Source: Neodontobutis hainanensis (taxonomy: Eukaryota; Chordata; Actinopteri; Gobiiformes; Odontobutidae). From it: DNA of 64,000 bases. The stretch covers positions 1 to 64,000 of the forward strand of contig JALDNG010000460.1 of assembly GCA_024349245.1 (NCBI GenBank), read 5' to 3'. The notes under the pieces are model-generated. The model saw nothing but the letters and a program-made list of their open reading frames with translations, did no database searches and was not told where the DNA came from. Numbering within the stretch: the first letter of the stretch is position 1; each line of letters starts with the position of its first letter. This document shows, piece after piece, positions 22,785 through 36,200 of the stretch. A program made the position numbers and the translations under genes.

Positions 22785-25505
22785 TTAAAGCAGAGGCGGA
22801 GAGGGGTCCCTGAAGCTCACTCGGACTTCTCTTGAGTAAAAACCCTGGAGAACACCGTCCACAACCACGTCTGGCAGCTCTGGAAGATAAATGAGGTGTG
22901 TTAAACTTTTGTGTCTTCATGTAATACTGAAAAGAAAAGCTCTCACTCTGTACCTGACGGGAAATCAGAGCTGTAAGGGTCTCGGAAAAAACCCAGCACG
23001 CATTGATTTGGAAACTGATAGCTGTGGGAAGAGACAAATGGATTATGTTTTTTTTTTTTTTAAAACACATAATACAGCAATGTCCTCCTGAGTCACAGCA
23101 GATAGTGTTTGTCCTCTAGAAAAGGTCATGTTTTACTCATTCATTTTAGAAATATATACAATACACGTTTGTTTATAATGTAAGATATAAAACAAAAAAA
23201 AGGTAACTAAAAAGGAGGAGATACCTGTAAACCTACCTGTAATCCTGACTGTCGAGCTCGTCAGCTGATCTGGAGTCAAAGCAGAATGAAGGTTCAAAAA
23301 CATCTCCATCTCTGCTCTTTATACACACGTGACGTATAAATGACATCCAAAACCTCTAAATCAAACAGTGTTGCCCAGATGAGCTTTAATTTAAGGACTT
23401 GACCCTAGATGAAGGTTAAAGTTCACAGTTTCGGAGGTTAGTAGCACCAGACTCTGTACTCACTCCATGCTGTTGGCCTTGTTTCCAGTGTGGAAGTGTT
23501 TAAGGTGAAGGAAATCCAACAAAATCTGTGGCACGTCTTCGTTCTGATAGATGACGTCCTGAAAATAGAAAATTGTATCATTTAATTACTGGAAAATATT
23601 TATTTGAATACCTACCGACCTAGTTACCCATCACTAACCCAGGGATAATCTGTGGTAAGTTATTTCATTTATGTTACTGTCCCACAAATGTAACACATTG
23701 CATTTTCATTTTCATATTACTTTTGTGTTTTTTTTTTTTTTACATAAACAAACTTGCCAATTTTGTGCAATGTTTAAGGGCAGTTTTTACAAAATACTAC
23801 ATCACTTTAGGGCAAAAAAATAAATAAAAAAATAATAAGTGCTTTTAAGTGCTAATTGAAAAAAACTATTTCATTCTTTTTGTTTTAGGTTCAACTCAAA
23901 GCAATTGCTAAGTCGACTCTGGAGATGGAGAAAAGACAAGAGGCTGAGAGACAGATCAAGACAGAAAAGAAATGAAACACAGTCTTCTCACCTGGATGTA
24001 GTCCTCCAGCTCCTGTCGCCTCTGCTCCCAGGGTTTGGTCCTCAGGTGCTGGTTCCTTTTACTCGGGAAATCAGGAGCGTGGATGACCTTCCTGAGCTGT
24101 GGCCGGGGCAAGACATGACCCAAACCAGAGTCAGATACAGCACAATACATGAGAGTCTATTATAAAATGTAAAGTAAGAGTTATATAGACGTACTTTTCT
24201 GTGCAGAGCCTGAAACTCGGTGCTCTTTCTCAAAACGTAGTGTTTCCTCTCGTTAAACAGGACCTCGACTCTGAAAAGCTGCAGAAACAGACAGTATCAT
24301 AGACACATCACCAAACACACAGACCTTTATAAACGAATGGTAATGTATTTATGGTAAACAGAAGATAAGCTCATATCAAGAATCCAGCAAATCAAGTCCA
24401 GGACCAATGAATTTTACACTGTAGACTGTAAAGTCCAGTGTAAGTAAGCCCAGTCTTAGACCAGGTCCAGACTCATGGAGGTCAGTGTTTGAAGAAGACA
24501 GAGTTAGTCCAGTCTTAGACCAGGTCCAGACTCATGGAGGTCAGTGTTTGTTGAAGGAGACAGAGTTAGTCCAGTCTTAGACCAGGTCCAGACTCATGGA
24601 GGTCAGTGTTTGGTGAAGGAAACAAGAAAATTATTAAAGTTTTTATTTATTCAATCCTAAGAATAGACTTATATACATTTGTAGGTCACAGTTCGTCTTG
24701 ACGTCATGAGACATTTACAAAATACTTGAAAGACCAGTCTCAAGACCGGTCTTGAGTACTACACTAACACTACACACTCAAGTGAGGCTTACAGAACTGT
24801 ACTGACTCCTTTTCTCCAAACAATGTAATGAAAATCACATTAAAATCCTGTTAAAAACTGTTGCAAAGGCCAAACTGAAGCTCTGATAAAACTGAGACTG
24901 TGTCACTGATGTTTTCTTGTAGGGTTTGTAGTAACCACATTTGAACACAAGGAAGCGTTGTGTCAAACCCAAAGGTGTGTCTTTAAACTAAATATTGACA
25001 TAGTTCTAAAAGTAATCTAAAACATGTGTTTCCCAAACGTTTTTATACGTTTCCCTATTGTTTTTTATTTTATTTAGGATTGCCGTTTTTAGACCAACTC
25101 ATTTTAAAACCAATTTGATTATTGCTTTGCATCTTCCTTTAGACACAGGTTTAAAAGCTGCTGAAGTCTTTAAAGCTTTTTTTGGGGGAGATTAAAAGTA
25201 GATTAGTGATAAATTAGTTAACGTGCTTTTGCTCTGAAAGGAGAAGTCCAGAGCGGAAGTGCGCCTGCAGGTAAACTAGATCACCTGGCCACGCACTTAT
25301 CTTCCTAGAACTTCAAAATACAGACACAATGACAGATAAACTAAACGCACGTGCATCCAGGAAGACAAATAATACGTTTAATAAGATCCCAGCTTAGTCT
25401 AAAATCCGACAAAATTATTAGAAACCAGGAAAATGCGCTCACCTTTTTGCTCTTTCCTCCCTCACCTACTTCTCTCTCCATCGAAGGAATGGACACTTCA
25501 ATCAT
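22785..25505 (-). CDS. snx22: sorting nexin 22 (PX domain)
   Basis: Small PX-domain protein expected to bind phosphoinositides on endosomal membranes. Coding exons in transcript order: 25443-25505, 24195-24278, 23992-24096, 23464-23558, 23237-23269, 22954-23021, 22785-22879; phase closes at every junction, giving 180 residues (mammalian SNX22 is about 190). The PX domain spans roughly residues 20-115: FRVEVLFNERKHYVLRK, then STEFQALHRK, the loop APDFPSK, WEQRRQELEDYIQ and ILLDFLHLKHF. The family usually has RRYSEF where this has RKSTEF, so one lipid-contact arginine is kept and the tyrosine is replaced. The C-terminus (FFRDPYSSDFPS, then LPDVVVDGVLQGFY) matches SNX22 better than SNX24. The start ATG opens MIEVSIPS, as in the family. 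The gene converges on lamb1. Confidence 0.92.
24370..24775. repeat. dispersed repeat with three 59-bp internal units
   Basis: Upstream of snx22 exon 2 lie three units of about 59-62 bp containing TTAGACCAGGTCCAGACTCA and GGAGGTCAGTGTTTG (about 24448-24620). They are followed by a terminal-like sequence, GGTCTTGAGTACTACACTAA, near 24751. The same unit recurs five times at 60890-61163 with similar flanks, so this is a copy of a dispersed element rather than a local satellite. Confidence 0.75.
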
Positions 25506-25761
25506 ATTCCTTCAGCAAACCTTACTTTGTGCACTGAGTATGAGTCTGAAACGTGACTGGAGACGCTTGATCCGCGGACACGATGAGAAAAGAGTCGGTG
25601 TGTGTAGCTCCGCCCTCAGACTAACCCAGGGGACAGACCAATGGGACACACTCGTGTTTAGTGAAGACAGAGGAGGCACTTTATGACACAATAAAAGAGA
25701 AAAGTTAAAGGGTGGAGAGTGTTTTGTCTTTTTTATTCATTTAGATATAACTATATTTGGA

Positions 25762-26033
25762 TTGGATTTGAACAGTTTTTATTTGGACTTGACCAGGTTT
25801 TTGTTAGATTGGAACAGGTTTGGTTTGGACTTGACCAGGTTTTTGTTGGATTGGAACAGGTTTGGTTTGGACTTGACCAGGTTTTTGTTGGATTGGAACA
25901 GGTTTTGTTTGGATTTGACCAGGTTTTTGTTGGATTGGAACAGGTTTTGTTTGGACTTGACCAGGTTTTTGTTAGATTGGAACAGGTTTGGTTTGGACTT
26001 GACCAGGTTTTTGTTGGATTGGAACAGTATTAA
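25762..26033 (+). repeat. 42-bp minisatellite
   Basis: About six and a half tandem copies of a 42-bp unit with the phrases GACCAGGTTTTTGTTGGATT and GGAACAGGTTTGGTTTGGAC. Since 42 is a multiple of three, several frames stay open on both strands, which explains the repetitive hypothetical proteins here; they are not genes. Confidence 0.95.
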
Positions 26034-27929
26034 GACAGAATTCACAAAATGATGCATGAAAATGTCAAAATGGGAATGTAAATGTTAAAAAAAGAGTTGT
26101 GACTCAATTAAAAACCTTACAATTAAACCCCGTCTCTTAAATAAAAGCTTCCTGAGTGTCACAGTTTGGCCCCTGAAAGGATTCTTAGTTCCTACAGTGA
26201 CCCCTGACCTCTGGCATAGTGTCTAGAGTTAGTTTAGTTTCGTTGTGCCGAAGTGGTGCTATGATGCAAGGTTGTTTTACCTGTTTCCTTTTCAGGTTTA
26301 CACAGCTTTTAAGAGTTAAAAGTTAGCTTTATTATGAAGAAAAATCACAAAGTCAGCCACTAACAGGGTTTACTTTCACTTTAAGACGTGGATGCTCCCA
26401 GACAGACCCTGTTTCAACCTTTAAAATACGGCTTAAGACCCTCCTCTTGAATAAATCTTAGGACAGATATGACTTGACACAGATCATGTGTGTCTGGATG
26501 AGTTCTACTGCTCTTGGCCTAGACCTAATGTGGGACAGACATCAGAAGAGAACACTTTATTAATCCCCAATCACCTTTAGCCAGAGACTGACCCTCCCCA
26601 GGTGTAAAATCCAGGTGCTCTCTTGTGCCAACAGCCATAAAATATTACAATAGTGTTTGAACGGTTTTATTTGTTGCACGACGTTGTTATTTTATGTTTT
26701 TATGATGCAACATAATGTATTTCCTCTTTGTAGATTGATATAAAGTAAAATCAAACTGTTCCTGATGAAAATTATATTGACTTTTATTAATTTTTATTAA
26801 TTTGTCGACATGATGGAATGTGTGTGAGTGACTTGTCCTGGACACATCTCTGTCCCGCTCTGTCCGTCCTGGGACTGCTTCTTACTGAGGTTTTACTAAA
26901 GAACTTTTAACTCCAAATATGGACTCTAAAAAAAACAAGTTAAACTATAACATAAATACGTTTTGATGAAACAACATAACAAATCCTTTTTTTAAAGACA
27001 TATTCTCTGTCATGAGGAGCTGAAGCAGAATTTGTCCTGAACATAAACAATATATACTTACATAGTTTATAAGTTATATATTTTATCCTCAAAATAATTT
27101 TTGTTGCAATATAATTCATCTGTTTAAATCTTTGTGTAAAACAGCGTAATGCGTGCTAGAGTATTGTCAAAGTGAATCTATCTGTGGTTTCACTTTTCAG
27201 GACAGACAGCAGAAGTATGCCTTTTTCAAATCCACGTTCACTTCCCATTCGAACACAAAAGTAAAACAAAATCAATTCAAGAGTCAAAATGCAGAAGAAA
27301 ATCCAGTCCAAATAATGCAAAACTTCCTCAAACACACAGTTTTAATTGAGGCCTAACCTTGTCGACTGAGAATTTAGGTTGAGAATGTATGTTTTCTATT
27401 TGTTTTTCTTCTCTGGGATGTTTTCCAGTCCCGAGCCGAGGGTCACATGCTCTGGCTATGACATATTATCATGGGATTCTCCTTATCTCCGCTCACTGAC
27501 TCAGTCTTAATTTAAAACAACAGAAAAGCTTACTTCAGCAGCGTTGTTAAAGGAAATGCGACCTTATAAGGGTCACAGGGAACCATCTTCAGGATCTGCT
27601 GGAATCATTGTTGTGTCACTGTTTTACTACGGCTCATGTGAGTCTTTGACCTGCCGCTGAACAGTCACCGTCTGAAAACATTGTCTCAGCAAAAACCAAA
27701 ATACACATCAACCAGGAAGTTGGTCTGTGATAGATGTTGCCTTTGAGGATATGTTAAAACCTCATAATCCTTCATAACTTATTATTAAACAGTTCATATC
27801 CAATTTGAGTTGATAACTGATTAAAAATGCTTAGTTTGTTGAATATAAAGGTCAATAAAACATTCAGAACAGTGGATAACTGAAAATTCAGGAAACAATT
27901 TTATGATAATGTTAATAGAATATTTGATT

Positions 27930-28010
27930 AAAGGTGCAGTGTTTTGTTTCTAGTGACATCTAGTGGTGACATTGCAGATTGTTTTTCCAGATCCAACAGT
28001 CCTTTCTACA
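27930..28010 (+). repeat. short dispersed repeat with GACATCTAGTGGTGAC core
   Basis: The stretch with AAAGGTGCAGTG and GACATCTAGTGGTGACATTG is closely similar to 48898-48960 (AAAGGTGCACTG, GACATCTAATGGTGACGTTA). A related phrase, CCATCTAGTGGCC, is found near 29270. It looks like a common teleost short repeat of unassigned class. Confidence 0.6.
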
Positions 28011-29387
28011 GCCTGTGAGCAGCTATGGCAGCCCTGCAGGGACATTATTTCTATATGAACAAACCCAGACATTTAGTTAAGTAATATCCTCAACATTTTT
28101 CCTCTTTTTTACAAAGAATTAGTTTGTACATTTGCATGTGTTTCAGAAAACAGTAAGGACAATCTAAAGGTGTTATTCAAGATGTAGTTAATATACTGTA
28201 TGTAAAAAAAAATCTAAATAGAGTCAATGCCAAACCCACACTGGAAGAACAAGAAAACCTGATGGGAAACAAATAGGACGACTTTGTTCTGAAAACTGTG
28301 TTGTGAATATATTTCTTGTATTTGAGACACTGTACTGTCAATAAAAGTGGCTAGATAAAAGGAATTCTGTGCCACCTCTGTCTAAAACAAACAGCACTTC
28401 AAGATTTTTCCAAGGTCAGCATGTTTCTACCATTATACACTCAGTCAGTTTGTCCAGAACAATCGATGACTAAAGGGGGACGTCACTTATTTGAAGATAC
28501 GTGTCTTTACCTGTTGTTTTTCCAGTTTTTTGTGTAAAAGTCTTGTTTCTGTCGGTGTTCTGAGATAACTGTGGCAGGAATGTGGAGACATGTCTGCACA
28601 GCTTCACATCCCGCAGTTAGTCGCTCAAACACATACCAGCCGTGAAAGGAAGCATGAGGAAATTTGTCTGAGCCATGTCTGAATGAAAGACGAGCATTGT
28701 CAGTCCGTATAACTGTTTTAGAGGAAGCACCAGTATTTGACTTCTGCTTCTTTTAGTCTTTTATCCCAACATAATCATTGCATTTAGTCATTTTTAACCG
28801 TTTCTCGACCAATACATTTCTCTTATCTGTATTTTGTTTTTCAGTTCTCTTTATTAATTTATAAGGCACAAAGTTAATGCAAAGTCTTCTCATGTTGTTG
28901 AACAGAAGCAGAACAGGCAGAAGTTGCCCAAAAATTCAAACATAGAAATTTAAGAAAATTAGAAAAAAAAAGAAGAAAACTATTGAATAAAAGCCAAACA
29001 CTGGGTAACTTCAAATAAACATTTGAGAAAAAGTACCATAAACTAAAAACATATTATAGAGTAATTCAAATTGAAAACATATAATAGGGTCATTTACAGG
29101 AAGTTTTCAAAAAGTTGAAAGCTCAAACATAAAAACAAACAACAAATAGCTCATCCATATTGTTGGTAATGCATGAGATCAACGTTAAGGCCCAAAAATT
29201 CAAACCTACTGATGTCTAAATCAAAACATGCCATTCTGACGTGATCTCTGACAGAATGCAGATTACTCCATCTAGTGGCCAAAGGTTGAAATGACTCCTT
29301 TGCCACTAAATAAATCTAATGTAAAACACACTTTACACTGAATGCATTAAAAGAACATATTTCAGGTATGAGTTTGGCAAATGCAGA

Positions 29388-32300
29388 TCAAATAATGTCT
29401 TCAAGTTTGACCACCTGAAAAAAAAACATAAAACTCGTAAACTTTGAACCTGCTCATTAAAACTATCCAGTCTATTCACCTTTACCTGCCCGTCCTTCCC
29501 AGCTTGGAGGTTTTTGAGTAGATAAACAGCCACGTCTCCGCTCGAGTCTCCAACCAGAACCACGTCTGCGTCTTTAGCGAACAGCAGTGAGGTCATGTCC
29601 ACACCAGCAGCAGCTCGGTGCACCAGGCTCGGGTCCAGGCTTCAGACAATCAGCAGTGAAACATCAGAGTTGATATCTGTTAGTGTTTTTCAAATTGAAG
29701 AAAAACAGACACACATCTGCACATACAGTTGTTCTGTGCTGAGTATTAGGAAAAACTAAATTAAACTTAGTTAAAACATAACTTGAATTATCACTAATAT
29801 ACATAATTTTTCTATTTTTCCATTCTTTACCAGGCAACATAATTTTCCTGCTGTGTCTTCTGCTCCTGCTGCAAACTGACATTAAAGAAACGTATGGGCA
29901 GGACGGACTTTTTTTTGCAGCAGAATCTGCACTTTACTGTCAGAATAATTCATACCAATGTGGGCTTATGCTGTCACTTATCCTTTGAACCTTGTCTCAG
30001 CAAACACTTGTCAGAGTGTGTTTTAATGTTTAATAAATTTACTATTTATTTATTTAATTTAGCTGTATTACAAGTTATATCTGGGTATTTGACTGAAAGA
30101 AGGTCTTTGTATTAAAAATCCATGTTCTTGATTACGCTGACACAATCCTTATGCACAATATCAGGACATTTGTTTTTGGAGTTAATCTCCATGTACGTCT
30201 TTTTAGGGCTGAAGTTTGTTGATGACGTTCTTTTATTCTGAAATCTCGACTCACATGCTTGATTTCAGGTCCCATATTTCTAGCTGCTCTCTTGTCAGGG
30301 CAGAGAACACTGTGGGCCACTTATGAGACCAGCGGACAGAGTGGACCGCACCCTTGGAGGTAAAGCCCAGGACAGGCGTCTGACTGTTCTCTCTCCACAA
30401 CTGCACCGTCCAATCGGTGGAGCAGCTCAGGAACACATCTGGACTGAAGGGGGACCATTTGATGTTGTTCACAGGACACTGAGAACAAACAGGGAACAGT
30501 ACAAGAGTCAGTTCAATTGCATTTCAGGAAGCCTAACTAGAAAACACAGCAGATGTAATAATCTTTCAGGAATAAAACTGCAAAATTTGTGTCGGGAACA
30601 TTGCAAATGCATGAACTCTAATTTGAATTTTACCTCTAAAAATGTAGATACTGCCTTTTAATATTGTCTCTTAAAAACATATAATGTGTTTATTGCTGAA
30701 AATTTGTCGGATACAGTGGGCAACTCATTAGACCTTTAAGTTGTGTCAGGCCAGATTTTACATCAGGGGTCTCAAACTCAAATTACTTGGGGGACGCAGG
30801 AGGCAGAGTCTGGGTGAGGCTGGGCCGGATCAGGTATTCCACAAAAAAAGCTTTGTTAAATCCTCCCAAACGTCATTACTAACAGTTCTTTAACTTCAGT
30901 GGGTTCTTCTGAACCTGAGCTATCCTGAACTTAAATGGAATATTGAAGAACATGAATGAGCTGGCTGAGTGGACCCATTGGATGTCCACTCCCCTCGGTG
31001 ATATTGTCAACAGAACATCGGCGTTAATTTGCAGATTCGTCATGATAAGAAATTCACATGGATAGTGGCGGTCAAATTGCCATCAACTTTCAAACAAATC
31101 AGCCCATTTCAAGCCCACACACAACATGGTAACGTGCCATTCATATAAAACTTGCAGGGCGCACTAACAATAAAATTTCATCTTGCGGGCCACAAAATAT
31201 TGTCTTGCGGGCCGCAGTTGGCCCCCGGGCTGCGAGTTTGAGACCCCTGTTCTACATAAACCTTACAACACACAAAAGCACTGGAGTAAGGTTGATTAAT
31301 CACATCAACACTTGCTTAACTATAGAGCGCTACAGGAAACACAGATTTAATCAGAGAATGGATTAGCCATGGATAATGGATAATCCGTTCCAGTTTTACT
31401 CCAGTTCAGAAAAAATGTTGTAAGAGTTCAGAATAACAGAGACTAATCCAAAGGCAAAGTGTAACTATGAGAACACTCAGAACTGCAGTCACAGCACAAC
31501 CGTAGTCGCTCAAATTTGGATTTAATACAAATGTAACGATAATTAATATAAAGCAGTTCTGTGTATGTGCTACACTAAAATGTTGGGGCTATTGCCCGTT
31601 TTTAGTCAGAATTGTTCTTTTCAGATGGCACCAATGTACTTTTAATCATTGTCCCCCAAAAGTGGATTTGTGGTAAAAATGTGTGTGATTTGCCATTTTT
31701 CTTTTATAATTTGGAAAAACTGGAAGCAAGAACATGACAGTTACTGGGCATTTCACTAAAATAAGTGCATTTGAAATTAGTTAAAACAGCAGCACCAACA
31801 TAATCACTTTTAATTAAAACAACTTAAAACCAACTAAATTAAAATGAGCAAAGCTAAAGAAGTATTACCAACTGTAAGCAAAGTTTGGAATCATTTGGCA
31901 TTTTGAAACATAGGTCCCAAAAAAGTTTGGGAAACATTGGTTTTAAGGATGAGGCTGAGGTAAGAAGAACAAGGCTTAAAGTTTACTGATTTTGTGAGTC
32001 AATGGTTGAGTAATACTTACAAAGTGTTTGTCATACGTTTTCAGAAAATACTTTCTGGTGTAGAAGGAGCACTTGTGGATGAGGCCCTCACTGGTCCCGG
32101 CCAAATACACGCTTGAATCCTGCACGAGTGACAAAATTAGAGTTCCAGTGATAAAATACAAGATTGTGCACTGACAAAGCATAATCGAAACAGTGAAAAC
32201 AAAAAAATCTGTTCAAATCTGTGTTTATACAGATCCGACTCACGACTGGATGGATGTGAAAACATAGTCCAGAGGTCAGCTCTGTTTCCAGGACGCGCAA

Positions 32301-33231
32301 GGGCTTCTTCATTTTGTTGTTTTTAAGACTTCTCAGCTCCATTAGATCTAGACACAAAAGTCAGAGACATGACATCAGGTCGAACCAACAATGTTTGATT
32401 TGATACTCTCTATTGAAACATGAACAAACAAAGAGTTTACTCTCTCTAACTAAGAGTTTTTCCTCTTCAAATGGAAAATTGTGAAGGAAATATTGAGCTG
32501 ACACAGACAAGTTTAACATTTACTTTTACACAGAGCAGGGGCACTGACATGTAACTATTGCACATACTGAACATACTGCATTAGAAAGTTACATTTTGTA
32601 CTTAAAGTGTATTTGTTTATTGGTGCATTGTGTATTATTCACAGTCTAACAAAAGGAAACACATTTGTCAAAACTAGTTTCAATCTAAAATCAAAATATC
32701 ACTTTACGTTTTTGTCTATCTGGGAAAAACCTAATGAAAGGAGTCATTCTAGTTTCATTAGTTGCTTGATGGCTTAGGACAATGCCTTTTTTTTGTCACT
32801 TGTAATGTTAGCCAGGGAGCCCAGTATTGTGAGATGAGTGGGGGGTGAGCCTCCATGCGTTCCTCTGTGGACGTTGTAAAATAAATGAGACTGAAACATT
32901 ATTCAAATGGATGGATAGACGTTCTCAGGTTTGTTCACAGAAGCCAGACGTATAGAATTGCAATCTGCACTTTGACCACTAGATGTTACCAAATAAAACC
33001 CCAAAAACCTTACCTTTAACACTAAGATGTAGACATTACACTAACACTACCTTTACTGAAATACCTGTGCACTTAAGGCCCTTGGAGTTGAGGTCCCACT
33101 TCTTAATCAGGCCATCTGCAGAAGTAGAGACTATAACCTCTTCTTTTTCCTCCATTTCCTGTTTAGTCCAGCTCACTTGGTGAATGTGCTTTTTGGAGCA
33201 TTCGCTATAGAAGATTAAAATTAAGTCTGAC

Positions 33232-33292
<61 letters not shown>

Positions 33293-36200
33293 ACCTAAAG
33301 GATAATTAGGAACACATACTAATACTGTGTTTGACCTCCTTTCACCTTCAGAACTGCCTTAATTCTATGTGGCATTGATTCAACAAGGTGCTGAAGGCAT
33401 TCTTTAGAAATGTTGGCCCATATTGAGAGGATAGCATCTTGCAGTTGATGGAGATTTGTGGGATGCACATCCAGGGCACAAAGCTCCCGTTCCACCACAT
33501 CCCAAAGACGCTCTATTGGGTTGAGATCTGGTGACTGTGGGGGTCATTTTAGTTCAGTGAACTCATTGTCATGTTCAAGAAACCAATTTGAAATTATTCA
33601 AGCTTTGTGACATGGTGCATTATCCTGCTGGAAGTAACATCAGAGGATGAGTACATGATGGTCATAAAACATTACATCATTACACCACCACCACCAGCCT
33701 GCACAGTGGGAACAAGGCATGATGGATCCATGTTCTCATTCTGTTTTTTCTGACTCTACCATCTGAATGTCTCAACAGAAATCAAGACTCATCAGACCAG
33801 GCAACATTTTTCCAGTCTTCAACTGTTCAATTATGGTGAGCTTGTGCAAATTGTAGCCTCTTTTTCCTATTTGTAGTGGAGATGAGTGGTACCCGGTGGG
33901 GTCTTCTGCTGTTGTAGCCCATCTGCCTTAAACTTGTGCGTGCTGTGGCTTCACAAATGCTTTGCTGCATACCTCGGTTGTAACGAGTGGTTATTTCAGT
34001 CAAAGTTGCTCTTCTATCAGCTTGAATCAGTCGGCCCATTCTCCTCTGACCTCTAGCATCAACAAGGCATTTTCGCCCACAGGACTGCCATACATACTGG
34101 ATGTTTTTCCTTTTCATATACATATACTGTGTATACATACTATATGCACACTAAAATATATCATTATAGCAATATCATAAAGTTATGGTCTTTGCCTCAA
34201 AGTCATTGTCTAAACCAAATTTACTGAGGAAAATTACCAAGCGCTGATATTCTTTTCTCATTTATTCTTATTCTACAAGTAAAGTTTTGAGTTGCATTTG
34301 AATCGATTTTAGTCAAATTTGATTTGTATAAAGCTGCTGCTGTTGGGGCCATTTTATCTCTGAAGATGAGGGCCACCTGTGCTGTGACAGGCCCTTTGGA
34401 CATGATCTAAACACAGCCTTAAATCAAACTGTGGTGCGTCCAAACAAAAAACAAAAAAAACAAACCTAGCCTATTGTACATTTAGTCCTGATTTAATCCT
34501 GGTTCAGTCTTTAATATTGATTTAGCCCCTGCTTTAATTACTCAAAGTCAGTCCACAGCCCTGTATTAACCTTTCATTATCTCAAAAAGCATTTAAAAAT
34601 TGCAGTATTCTGAACATAACAATATTAAGATTAGTTATGACATATTACAGTTTTTCTAATATCGTGCAGCCCTGATTGTTTTGTACTTACACACTCATGG
34701 CTACACACTCTTTCTCTGCAGAGTTAAAGATGGCCACAGTGCCGTTGAGCATCCCCACGGCGAGCAGGCGGGGATGGCTGGAGGAGAAATCCAGAGTACT
34801 CACGCTGCTGTTACAGTACATCACTCGCTCCGGCCGCTGCAAAGAGCACACGTGAGTTATGTGATTCAATTTTAGAGATTTATATTCATTAAACATTTAA
34901 CATTAGGTACCGTGGGGTTTTTGAAAGACCAGACACAGATGAGTCCTGGACTGTCCGTATCAGCAGCACTGTTGCCGTATCCCACTGCCAACATATTCTG
35001 AAGGAAAGTGTGAACAGAAAGTTAAATGACAAATTAACTTTGACAGTGGCTGTCTACTGCCTACTCTTAGAACAGAATCAAATAGCAAAGGAACACAAGC
35101 CAGTGTCCAAACCTTTTGCAAAGAGGGCCACACTCCATGAGAGGAAAATTAGCAAGGGCTGATTTTCATTTTATTGGTTTTAAGGTTTTAGTTTGAACAG
35201 GTTTTATTTGGATTTGAACAGGTTTTAGTCAGATTTAAACAGGTTTAAGTTGGATTTTAATGAGTTTTAGTTGGATTTTAACATGTTTTAGTTGGATTTA
35301 TACATGTTTTAGTAGGATTTGAACAGGTTCCTACGGAGCCCCTCTGGTCTCACTATGTAAAAAAAAATATATATATGTAACTAACTCGTGGCCACGAGAT
35401 ACGCTAAGTCGTGGCCACGAGTTAAGCTAAGTCATGGCCACGAGATACGCTAAGTCGTGGCCACGAGTTAAGCTAAGTCGTGGCCACGAGATAAGTAAAT
35501 ATGAAAGCATGCACACTAACTCTGCCGCCCATAAGGCTCATACGTACAGCCAGATGGAGGTACCGTGACCTAAGCCTAGAACGCCCTCTGCTGACGTTTT
35601 ATCGTAGGCTACACAGACATGCTTTTCCAAAATGTCAAAGACTTCAATAATTAATAAACCAGTCTGCACACTACTATAGACTATCTTAAAATCACAATCA
35701 GAAATACTTTATTGATCTTTATTGATATCGATAACCCAGAGGACAATTGTTGTGTCACAGTTGATGTGCACATCAAGACATTTAAAGAAATATAAATAAT
35801 AATATAAGTTGGTAAATAAACAAGTAGCCTATACACATGTAAAAAGTATATGCTAAATAAATATATGCTATAAAATATGAAGAAGAGATATAAAGGACCA
35901 TGGATATGCAGCCTACAAGATTTACATTACTGTATTAACAGAATTGAATTGATTGTGATGAACAGTACTAGTAAATAAATAGAAGCAGAACTGCAGCAAA
36001 CTATATTACACTGAATATTAAAACAGATAATATTGCACAGAATGTGAAGTAGCTATTACATTGCACTACAGTACAGGGTCCATTTAAATAACAAAGGTTA
36101 TCGATATCAATAAAGATCAATAAAGTATTTCTGATTATGATTTTAAGATAGTCTATAGTAGTGTGCAGACTGGTTTATTAATTATTGAAGTCTTTGACAT

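Larger units (their letters stand above)
25506..29387. other. intergenic region between snx22 and dnai4
   Basis: It contains the snx22 5' UTR and promoter side, the 42-bp minisatellite (25762-26033), a possible retroelement tail at about 26380-26760 and a dispersed short repeat copy near 27930-28010. No open frame with recognisable domains is present. The dnai4 3' UTR must start at 29387 and extend leftward. Confidence 0.6.

Noticed and set aside
22785..25505. Assignment to SNX24
   Set aside because: The C-terminal LPDVVVDGVLQGFY and the short tail agree better with SNX22; the paralogues are close, so a small doubt remains.
25719..26057. Overlapping repetitive open frames on both strands
   Set aside because: The 42-bp unit is divisible by three, so several frames stay open without selection.
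26380..26760. Possible LINE 3' end (words like AAAATACGGCTTAAGACCCT)
   Set aside because: Familiar-looking wording but no reverse transcriptase frame or tail structure; too weak to list as an element.
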